This document shows positions 1 through 6,130 of a stretch of 64,000 nt of DNA, piece by piece. The stretch lies in the NCBI RefSeq assembly GCF_010078385.1, contig NZ_SIJC01000007.1, forward strand, positions 158,758 through 222,757, written 5' to 3'. The position numbers and the translations under genes are program-made. This stretch comes from Chengkuizengella sediminis (GTDB taxonomy: Bacteria > Bacillota > Bacilli > Paenibacillales > KCTC-33759). The notes beneath the pieces are model-generated. The model worked only from the letters and a program-made list of their open reading frames with translations. It was not told the DNA's origin and did not search any database. The first letter of the stretch is position 1, and each line of letters starts with the position of its first letter.

Positions 1-198
1 AGAGAACAGAATGGGCAAGCTGTAAGTAGAAATGATTTATTAGATGAAGTTTGGGGACTTGATTATCCAGGGGATCCTAAAATAGTGGATGTGAATATGA
101 GAAGGCTTCGTCAAAAAATAGAAGACAATCCCTCAGAACCAAAATGGATTCAAACGGTATGGGGTTATGGATATAAATGGACAGGTGATACGCCATGA
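1..198 (+). CDS. OmpR-family response regulator, C-terminal part (cut by window edge)
   Basis: Frame 1 is open from the first base to a TGA at 196-198 and encodes the last 65 residues of a winged-helix DNA-binding domain. The signature is LLDEVWG, then DVNMRRLRQKIE (recognition helix) and the closing wing WGYGYKW, as in OmpR/PhoB regulators. The receiver domain lies outside the window. Its stop overlaps the start of the histidine kinase (ATGA, 195-198), so the two are translationally coupled and form a cognate pair. The regulated genes cannot be told from this fragment. Confidence 0.93.
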   Translation, partial: REQNGQAVSRNDLLDEVWGLDYPGDPKIVDVNMRRLRQKIEDNPSEPKWIQTVWGYGYKWTGDTP

Positions 199-1586
199 AT
201 GGCATAAAAAGAAAAATCGTCATGAATTTTATGTTTATCATATTATTGACGATTTTACTGCTGTTAGGTGTGTTTTTTTCTGTGGTTTATAATTATTATT
301 ATAATGGCGTTTCGAATGCACTAATGAATCATGCACATACAACAGCTTCGTTTGCAAACCGATATATGACTCTTTCTCTTAGTAATATCGAACAAAACTT
401 ATCACAAATTAAAGAGAATTTTGCGCACGATCAAGCAGAATTGCAAATTTTAAATACAGACGGTAATATCCTAATAACAACTAGTGGATTCAACATTAAT
501 GAAACTGTGGATACGGATGATATAAGGAAGGCATTACAAGGGGAGAATGGGATTTGGAGAGGAGTTAACAAAAGTACAAACGAAAAAATCATGTCTGTCT
601 CTACTCCGATTTTAGTGGATGGAAAAATAACCATAGTTGCAAGATATATGACTTCACTTGAACAAATCGATCAAAAAATAAAAAATACAATGATTTTTAG
701 TATAGGTATTGGTCTTATCGTAATGCTGATCGTTTTAATAATAAGTTATAAATTAGCCTCCAATATATCTACCCCCATTAAAAACATCACTGAAGCTTCA
801 CGTAAAATTGCTAGAGGAAGATATGATATCAAGTTAAACGAAAATGATCGGGATGAGATCGGTATTCTTTCTAAAAACTTTAATGAGATGGCAGTTGAAA
901 TTAAAAAAACAGAACAGTTAAAAAATGAATTTATATCTTCGATGTCTCACGAATTGAGAACACCACTTACAGGCATTAAAGGTTGGAGTGATACACTTCT
1001 AACAGGCGATCAAGATAACAAGGAAGAGACAGAGCGAGGATTAAAGATTATCAATAAAGAAGCGGATCGTTTAATGGGATTAGTAGAAGAATTATTAGAT
1101 TTCTCTAGATTAGAAGCCTATAACTTGAATTTATCCATTTCAAAATTTTCAATAACTCAATTGCTTGATGAAGTTATTTTGCAAATGAGTATAAAAGCCG
1201 AGCGAAAAGGAATTCTAATCAATTTTAATCATAAGGAATATATTGAAATTAATGCTGATAAAAACCGCTTAAAACAGGTGTTTATTAATTTACTTGATAA
1301 TGCCATAAAGTTTTCCAATATTGACGATTCAATTGAAATTACAGTAGAAGATAATAACTATAATGAAATTAAAGTATGTGTCAAGGACCATGGAATTGGG
1401 ATTGAGGAGGACAAACTAGAACAGATTACAGAAAAGTTTTATCAAGTAAATGCGAATAAAGAAGGAACAGGAATAGGACTAGCTGTAGTAAAACAACTTG
1501 TCCAGCTCCATAAGGGACAGCTTTCTATAATAAGCGAGTGGAATAGGGGGACGGAGGTTGCTGTCATATTACCAAAAGAGGTTTAA
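195..1586 (+). CDS. Membrane sensor histidine kinase (EnvZ/PhoR type)
   Basis: The 463-residue protein has two membrane segments (about 12-33 and 165-187) that bracket a roughly 130-residue extracellular sensor domain of unrecognised type. A HAMP linker (about 188-240), a HisKA dimerisation domain with the H-box SMSHELRTP (His252), an N-box LLDNAIKFS and G-boxes DHGIGI and GTGIGL follow, so all catalytic elements are present. It should autophosphorylate His252 and pass phosphate to the upstream response regulator, whose gene it overlaps by 4 bases. The ligand is unknown. No obvious Rho-independent terminator follows. Confidence 0.93.
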   Translation: MNGIKRKIVMNFMFIILLTILLLLGVFFSVVYNYYYNGVSNALMNHAHTTASFANRYMTLSLSNIEQNLSQIKENFAHDQAELQILNTDGNILITTSGFNINETVDTDDIRKALQGENGIWRGVNKSTNEKIMSVSTPILVDGKITIVARYMTSLEQIDQKIKNTMIFSIGIGLIVMLIVLIISYKLASNISTPIKNITEASRKIARGRYDIKLNENDRDEIGILSKNFNEMAVEIKKTEQLKNEFISSMSHELRTPLTGIKGWSDTLLTGDQDNKEETERGLKIINKEADRLMGLVEELLDFSRLEAYNLNLSISKFSITQLLDEVILQMSIKAERKGILINFNHKEYIEINADKNRLKQVFINLLDNAIKFSNIDDSIEITVEDNNYNEIKVCVKDHGIGIEEDKLEQITEKFYQVNANKEGTGIGLAVVKQLVQLHKGQLSIISEWNRGTEVAVILPKEV

Positions 1587-1781
1587 GAGGCAGACAATTT
1601 TCTCATCATCTCACTTCCACGAATGCTGCCTTCAATATATTTTACAAAGGAAAATTGACAAACTCCTCCAGAAGGAATAAAGCGGCTAAGTAAAATAATA
1701 CTGCTCCACCAAAGTGAAGGAAAATAAGACAAAGTGGCTTAGTACTATTCATCTAATTTTTAGTGCAATTCATTACCTTTG
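1587..1781. other. Intergenic stretch with possible coding relic
   Basis: Between the kinase and the next promoter there is no plausible intact gene. Read on the minus strand, about 1590-1740 gives two short overlapping frames with protein-like composition, one hydrophobic and one ending in KLSAS, but neither has a start codon or ribosome binding site. It may be a decayed gene or simple chance. Confidence 0.3.
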
Positions 1782-1810
1782 TTTGCTGCAGGAAATTTCG
1801 CTGGTATAAT
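1782..1810 (+). promoter_or_regulatory. Extended -10 promoter for the TPR gene
   Basis: A perfect TATAAT at 1805-1810 is preceded by TGG (TGn, extended -10), with a weak -35 (TTTGCT, 1782-1787) 17 bases upstream. It lies inside a possible longer reading frame beginning at 1763, which argues that translation really starts at ATG 1874. Confidence 0.6.
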
Positions 1811-1873
1811 ACAATAATAATGAGTTGTTCTCATACATTAAATTATAATCCAGAACATGGTGGGTGTTTTTTT

Positions 1874-2542
1874 ATGACGAAATTTATTGGTTTTATTTTA
1901 TTGTGGCAAATCCTTGGAAATCCATTTATAGCTTTACTCGTGATTTTTATCATTTTATATTTTTTAGACAGACGTTTTTTGGGGTTCTTTCCTAGCCTAA
2001 CAAAACCTTTTAAACGTATGAGAAAAATATCAAATTTAAGACAGCAGATTAGACTGAACCCTAATGATGTCTCTTCTAGATATGAATTAGCTAGTCTACT
2101 GATGGAAAAGAAAAAGTATACTGAAGCAAATCAGATTCTTATTGAGATCCTCCCTCGCATGGATCAAGATTCAAATGTGTTGTGCGATCTTGGTTTGACA
2201 CATCTTAAGATGGGCAACATTCCAGAAGGAGAAAAATATATATTAGAAGGACTAGAAATAAATCCTAGAACGGGGTATGGACAGCCGTATCTAGAGTTAG
2301 CTAAAGTTTTTATTCAAAGTGATCGTGATAAAACTTTTCAATATTTACAGGAATTTCGCGGCATTCACTCTTCTTCCTGTGAATCCTATTATTTATTAGG
2401 AAAACTTTATGAACAAAGTGGAAGAAAGGAAGAAGCTAAGGAGGCTTTTAAAGAAGTTACAGAAATTTATAAATCATTACCTAAATATATGAAACGTCAT
2501 GAAAGAAAATGGGCGATTCGCAGCAGACTTAAATCTAAGTAA
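1874..2542 (+). CDS. Membrane-anchored TPR-repeat protein
   Basis: The 222-residue protein starts with two closely spaced hydrophobic segments (about 4-30), then a basic stretch, then tetratricopeptide-like repeats. Helical pairs with the spacing LxxLLMEKKKYTEA, LGLTHLKMGNIPEGEKYILEGLEINP and LLGKLYEQSGRKEEAKEAFK are visible. It probably acts as a membrane-tethered scaffold, and the partner is unknown. ATG 1874 is chosen because a TATAAT promoter lies at 1805-1810, downstream of an alternative GTG at 1763. The ribosome binding site (GGTGGG) is weak. A strong terminator follows at once, so this is a single-gene unit. Confidence 0.8.
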   Translation: MTKFIGFILLWQILGNPFIALLVIFIILYFLDRRFLGFFPSLTKPFKRMRKISNLRQQIRLNPNDVSSRYELASLLMEKKKYTEANQILIEILPRMDQDSNVLCDLGLTHLKMGNIPEGEKYILEGLEINPRTGYGQPYLELAKVFIQSDRDKTFQYLQEFRGIHSSSCESYYLLGKLYEQSGRKEEAKEAFKEVTEIYKSLPKYMKRHERKWAIRSRLKSK

Positions 2543-2554
2543 AAATGAAATTAC

Positions 2555-2604
2555 AAACCCCAAAAAGAGATCACACAAAAGTGTGTGTTTTCTTTTTGGG
2601 GTTT
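2555..2604. terminator. Bidirectional Rho-independent terminator
   Basis: A 14-bp stem (AAACCCCAAAAAGA pairing with TCTTTTTGGGGTTT) encloses a further CACAC/GTGTG stem. It lies between two convergent genes and can serve both. Confidence 0.85.
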
Positions 2605-2624
2605 CCATTGCAAAAGCTAAATCT

Positions 2625-2846
2625 TTATTTGCGTAAATCTCCCAATTCCTTCACGATCGCTTCCATTTCTGAAATACTGTAATTATTTTTACTCGTTACT
2701 AAATCATAAATATCTTTAATGTCTTCGTATCGTTCTAAACTAAAATGCTCAGGTTTCATAGCGGCAGCTGTTGCCATTTTTAATTTTTGTATGATTTCTT
2801 CTACCATAAAACGGATATTTTCATTTGTTTTTTGTGTTAAATCCAT
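2625..2846 (-). CDS. yfkK: YfkK-like DUF1128 (UPF0435) protein
   Basis: A 73-residue helical protein beginning MDLTQKTNEN and ending in SEMEAIVKELGDLRK, with the family-typical central stretch ERYEDIKDIYDLV. This matches my memory of the short YfkK/UPF0435 family conserved in Bacillales; its function is unknown. ATG 2846 is preferred over the in-frame ATG at 2855 because the GGGAGG ribosome binding site touches the upstream codon but sits 9 bases before 2846. The gene is monocistronic and convergent with the TPR gene. Confidence 0.82.
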   Translation of the reverse strand: MDLTQKTNENIRFMVEEIIQKLKMATAAAMKPEHFSLERYEDIKDIYDLVTSKNNYSISEMEAIVKELGDLRK

Positions 2847-2924
2847 TAGGTACATCCTCCCTTTTAATATTTCAGGTTCAGTGTTGAAAAATCACAACTA
2901 ATTGTATCACGAATAACAAAGAAG

Positions 2925-2945
2925 TGGTATGATAGAGACATACCA
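2925..2945. promoter_or_regulatory. Promoter-embedded inverted repeat upstream of the zinc-ribbon gene
   Basis: TGGTATG (2925-2931) and CATACCA (2939-2945) form a 7-bp inverted repeat. The left arm contains an extended -10-like TGGTATGAT reading toward the gene at 2999. The repeat could be an operator or the start of the transcript. Confidence 0.35.
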
Positions 2946-2998
2946 TTCAACAAAATGGTCTTTGGGAGATGATGAAATTTTAAAGGAGATGTTTTGAA

Positions 2999-3202
2999 TT
3001 GAATTCCCCAAATCAAATGTGGTTATCTATCGAAAAAGAGTATAGAAAAATGATTGTTAACAATGTTTGGTGTTCAAATTGTAGCGATGCAGTTAGCATT
3101 GCACAATATGTGATACAAGAGCATTCAACTGGTATAGTATTACAAGGTAAATGTAAAAACTGTGGACAAGAAGTTGTAAGAGTAGTAGATTTTGAAAACT
3201 AA
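2999..3202 (+). CDS. Small zinc-ribbon protein of unknown function
   Basis: 67 residues with two CxxC knuckles (CSNC at about 25-28 and CKNC at about 53-56) spaced as in a zinc ribbon. Translation starts at TTG 2999, because AAAGGAG lies 10 bases upstream and the only nearby ATG (2989) runs straight into a stop. The protein is acidic/neutral without membrane segments. No family name is recognised. It stands alone, followed by a short terminator. Confidence 0.7.
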   Translation: MNSPNQMWLSIEKEYRKMIVNNVWCSNCSDAVSIAQYVIQEHSTGIVLQGKCKNCGQEVVRVVDFEN

Positions 3203-3325
3203 CTTATCAGGATTATCTTTTTAATTTCCCTCATTCAAATGATCATTTAGTAATAAATTCATTTAATTAATATCATTATTTAAAGAACAATATAAATTCT
3301 ATCAAGTCCTATGCTGGTACCCTGT

Positions 3326-3347
3326 CCCACGTTTGTGGGCTTTTTTA
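3326..3347 (+). terminator. Rho-independent terminator
   Basis: CCCAC/GTGGG stem with a GTTT loop followed by CTTTTTT. It ends the upstream zinc-ribbon gene or blocks read-through into the malic enzyme promoter region. Confidence 0.7.
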
Positions 3348-3387
3348 TATTCCCCACCCAGAGGAATTTATTTTGCATTGAATAAAT

Positions 3388-3555
3388 ACACATTATATTA
3401 TCTCCTATACCAATAATATCCTATCATATTTTGTTGTTTTTGCATCATTAATCACATTAATTTAATTAAATGCACATTATATAAAAATAATAAATTTATA
3501 TATTGTGCATTATTAATATATATGATACATTATTTAAAACACATTAACACATTAA
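3388..3555 (+). promoter_or_regulatory. Promoter and repeated CATTAT operator array of the malic enzyme gene
   Basis: The AT-rich leader contains many copies of a motif ending in CATTAT/CATTAA: about 3388, 3452, 3472, 3505, 3525, 3539 and 3547. Several are about 20 bp apart, two helical turns. TTGTGC (3503-3508), 17 bases, then TGATACATT (extended -10, hexamer 3526-3531) is a plausible promoter. The stretch TATGATACATT (3521-3531) matches 10 of 11 positions of the CcpN consensus as I remember it (TRTGHYATAYW). The same block recurs upstream of gapB. CcpN binding is an inference. Confidence 0.6.
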
Positions 3556-3577
3556 AGTAAGAGGGTGAGAGGTTGTA

Positions 3578-4774
3578 ATGTCATTACGTGAAGAAGCACT
3601 AGAACTGCATCGATTGAATAAAGGGAAATTAGAAGTGAATACTAAAGTTGAAGTTAAAACGGCTAAGGATTTATCCCTAGCTTATTCACCAGGGGTAGCA
3701 GAGCCGTGTAAAGAAATCCACAAACATGAAAATGCGGTTTATGATTATACCATAAAAGGGAACAGTGTTGCTGTTATCTCTAATGGAACTGCCGTATTGG
3801 GTCTTGGTAATATTGGTGCTAAAGCATCACTTCCAGTAATAGAAGGAAAAGCTGTTTTGTTTAAAAGTTTTGCAGGAGTAGATGCTTTCCCTATTTGCTT
3901 GGATACAACAAATGTTGATCAATTTGTTGAAACTGTTAAATTGCTTGAGGCTACTTTTGGCGGTATTAATTTAGAAGATATTGCTGCACCCGCTTGTTTT
4001 GAAATTGAAGAGCGTTTAAAAGATGAATTAAATATCCCAGTTTTTCATGACGATCAACATGGCACAGCCATTGTAACAGTAGCTGGATTAGTGAATGCAC
4101 TAAAATTAGTAAAAAAATCAATGGGCTCCATTAAAGTAGTAGTGAATGGTGCAGGATCAGCAGGTATTGCTATTGTTAAGTTATTAAATCGGTTTGGTGT
4201 GAATGATATGATTTTATGTGATTCTAAAGGTATTATTTTTGAAGGACGCGAGTTTGGTATGAATGAAGTTAAACATGAAATGGCTTGTTATACAAACCTT
4301 AAGAAAGAACAAGGAACTTTGGCCGATGCGATGAAAAAAGCAGATGTTTTTATTGGTGTTTCTGCTGCGAATGTTGTAACAAAAGAAATGGTACGTTCCA
4401 TGAATCAGGATGCGATCATATTTGCTATGGCAAATCCAATTCCAGAAATTATGTATGAAGATGCTATTGAAGCAGGCGCAAGAGTAGTAGGGACTGGGCG
4501 TTCTGATCTTCCAAACCAAATCAATAATGTCTTAGCCTTTCCAGGAATATTTCGGGGCGCATTAGATGTACGCGCATCCGATATTAATGAGAAAATGAAA
4601 GAAGCAGCCGTATTTTCTATTGCTTCTCTTGTTTCAGAACAGGAGTTAAGTAAAGACTATGTTATACCCGCGCCATTTGATAAACGTGTTGCTCCAGCTG
4701 TAGCTAAAGCGGTAAGTAAAGCCGCGATTGAATCAGGAGTTTCTATGGATACTTATAATACTGCGCTTATTTAA
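3578..4774 (+). CDS. ytsJ: NAD(P)-dependent malic enzyme (YtsJ type)
   Basis: Oxidative decarboxylation of L-malate to pyruvate and CO2 with reduction of NAD(P)+. The 398-residue protein begins MSLREEALELHRLNKGKLE and carries the family blocks LSLAYSPGVAEPC (catalytic Tyr), GKAVLFKSFAGVDAFPI (catalytic Lys), FHDDQHGTAI (metal site), the dinucleotide loop NGAGSAGIAI and TGRSDLPNQINNVLAFPG. Length and sequence agree closely with B. subtilis YtsJ but the C-terminus is shorter. It has its own promoter and terminator, just upstream of gapB, and shares the promoter motif with it, so it is probably induced under gluconeogenic growth on malate or other organic acids. Confidence 0.93.
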   Translation: MSLREEALELHRLNKGKLEVNTKVEVKTAKDLSLAYSPGVAEPCKEIHKHENAVYDYTIKGNSVAVISNGTAVLGLGNIGAKASLPVIEGKAVLFKSFAGVDAFPICLDTTNVDQFVETVKLLEATFGGINLEDIAAPACFEIEERLKDELNIPVFHDDQHGTAIVTVAGLVNALKLVKKSMGSIKVVVNGAGSAGIAIVKLLNRFGVNDMILCDSKGIIFEGREFGMNEVKHEMACYTNLKKEQGTLADAMKKADVFIGVSAANVVTKEMVRSMNQDAIIFAMANPIPEIMYEDAIEAGARVVGTGRSDLPNQINNVLAFPGIFRGALDVRASDINEKMKEAAVFSIASLVSEQELSKDYVIPAPFDKRVAPAVAKAVSKAAIESGVSMDTYNTALI

Positions 4775-4782
4775 TTAAACTG

Positions 4783-4809
4783 ACTCGGAAATTCATTTTC
4801 CGAGTTTTA
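4783..4809 (+). terminator. Rho-independent terminator of the malic enzyme gene
   Basis: ACTCGGAAA (4783-4791) pairs perfectly with TTTCCGAGT (4797-4805), followed by a short T run. Confidence 0.8.
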
Positions 4810-4833
4810 ATATATCATTTTATTTTAATAATG

Positions 4834-4914
4834 ACACATTAAATATATTTATAATTTTATATATTGTGCATTATATTTAAATATGATACATTATATATAA
4901 ATAAGACGTATTAT
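4834..4914 (+). promoter_or_regulatory. gapB promoter with CATTAT operator repeats
   Basis: TTGTGC (4864-4869), 17 bases, then TGATACATT with hexamer TACATT at 4887-4892 repeats the layout of the malic enzyme promoter; 14 bases on the left and 12 on the right are identical. Copies of the motif lie at 4834-4842, 4866-4874, 4886-4894 and 4906-4914, the last three exactly 20 bp apart. CcpN, encoded downstream, is the obvious candidate repressor. This is inferred from the known CcpN control of gapB in B. subtilis. Confidence 0.6.
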
Positions 4915-4931
4915 ATAGGATTAGGGGATGA

Positions 4932-5981
4932 ATGATAATGATTGGTATTAATGGAATGGGGAGAATTGGTAGACTTGTTTTACGTAAGGCTTTTGACTCA
5001 AACCTTAGTCTAAATGACTCTAGGGTTATTGCAATTAATAGTAAATATTCTATAGAAACGGTAAGTCACTTAATTAAATACGATACAGTTCATGGGAAGT
5101 TCAATGGTTCCGTAGAAATCGAAGATGGGGATCTGATCATAAATGGTTTTAGAGTGAAGGTAACTTACGAAATGTACCCTGAGGACATACCTTGGGAACA
5201 GCTTGGTGTAAAGGTTGTCATAGATTCAACAGGACAATTCAACAACAGAGAAAGTGCACAAAAACACTTACAATCAGGAGCATTGACTGTTATTAACACA
5301 GCCCCTGCGAAGGATATGGATTTAACAGTAGTGATGGGAGTAAATGATCACCTCTTCGACCCGGAGAGTCATAAACTTTTATCATCAGCTTCGTGTACAA
5401 CAAACTGCGTAGCACCTATTTTAGACGTTTTAGATAAAACGTTTTCTATTAAAAATGGATGGGTTACTTCCGTTCATTCCTATACAAATGATCAAAAACA
5501 TTTAGATAATCCACATCATGATTTACGTAGAGCACGTGCTTGTACTCAATCTATTATTCCAACAAGTACTGGGGTAGGTAAAGCACTTAAAAATGTAATA
5601 CCACACCTAGCACCGATTATTCAAGGATTGTCTGTTCGTGTACCTACTCCAGATGTTTCACTCATTGATATGACAATCCAAGTGCATGATGATGTCACAT
5701 TAGAAAAGGTTCGAAAGGTATTTGAAGGTGCAGCCAGAGGTCATTTATCTCCATATTTGGACTATATAAATGATCCATTAATTTCAAGTGATTTTATAGG
5801 AAATGAAAAATCAGCTGTGATTGATGGGTTATCATTATCTGTTGCTGAAGATCAAATCAAAGTGTTGGCTTGGTATGATAATGAATGGGGATATTCTTGT
5901 CGAGTAGTTGATTTAGCGCATTTGGTGATCAATAAACAAAAACAAGGAGAGTGTGAATTATGGGACAAAACGGTCATATAA
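4932..5981 (+). CDS. gapB: Gluconeogenic glyceraldehyde-3-phosphate dehydrogenase GapB (NADP type)
   Basis: 349-residue GAPDH with the nucleotide loop GINGMGRIGR, the active-site SASCTTNC (Cys155) and the base VHSYTNDQ (His182). After the second beta strand it reads AINSKYS instead of the AINDL typical of NAD-specific glycolytic GapA. Loss of that Asp is the hallmark of NADP-using GapB, which runs in the gluconeogenic direction (1,3-bisphosphoglycerate to glyceraldehyde-3-phosphate). ATG 4932 and ATG 4938 both lie within reach of the AGGGG ribosome binding site, so the start is uncertain by two codons. Its last 22 bases overlap the SR1P-like gene, and it leads an operon with ppdK. Confidence 0.92.
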   Translation: MIMIGINGMGRIGRLVLRKAFDSNLSLNDSRVIAINSKYSIETVSHLIKYDTVHGKFNGSVEIEDGDLIINGFRVKVTYEMYPEDIPWEQLGVKVVIDSTGQFNNRESAQKHLQSGALTVINTAPAKDMDLTVVMGVNDHLFDPESHKLLSSASCTTNCVAPILDVLDKTFSIKNGWVTSVHSYTNDQKHLDNPHHDLRRARACTQSIIPTSTGVGKALKNVIPHLAPIIQGLSVRVPTPDVSLIDMTIQVHDDVTLEKVRKVFEGAARGHLSPYLDYINDPLISSDFIGNEKSAVIDGLSLSVAEDQIKVLAWYDNEWGYSCRVVDLAHLVINKQKQGECELWDKTVI

Positions 5982-6130
5982 ACGATTTAGGTACCATTAT
6001 ATGTAAACACTGTGGGGAAGTAATAGATACAGTAGATACGGACAATGTCATCACATTTTATAGCTCTTGTAAAAATGATCATTGCAATGAATTAAATTCG
6101 GAGGTACTTTTCAATGACAGTGAAGGTTAA
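5960..6130 (+). CDS. sr1P: SR1P-like GapA-binding micropeptide
   Basis: A 56-residue ORF begins at ATG 5960, 9 bases after AAGGAGA, and ends at TAA 6130. It overlaps the gapB end by 22 bases and the ppdK start by 17. From residue 11 it reads GTIICKHCGEVIDTVD and then VITFYSSC, a pattern that matches the SR1P peptide (about 39 residues, starting MGTIVCQTCEATID in B. subtilis, from memory). SR1P is made from the dual-function RNA SR1 and binds glycolytic GapA. Cysteines fall at 15, 18, 37 and 42, suggesting a metal-binding knuckle. It carries a 10-residue N-terminal extension. The overlap implies coupled translation with gapB and ppdK. The gene is short but well supported. Confidence 0.85.
   Translation: MGQNGHINDLGTIICKHCGEVIDTVDTDNVITFYSSCKNDHCNELNSEVLFNDSEG

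Noticed and set aside
1590..1750. Minus-strand short frames as a real gene
   Set aside because: No start codon or ribosome site and two competing frames; kept only as an intergenic note.
4214..4519. Minus-strand frame of 101 codons inside the malic enzyme gene
   Set aside because: Complement of a highly conserved enzyme, Cys/His/Phe-rich artefact without a ribosome site.
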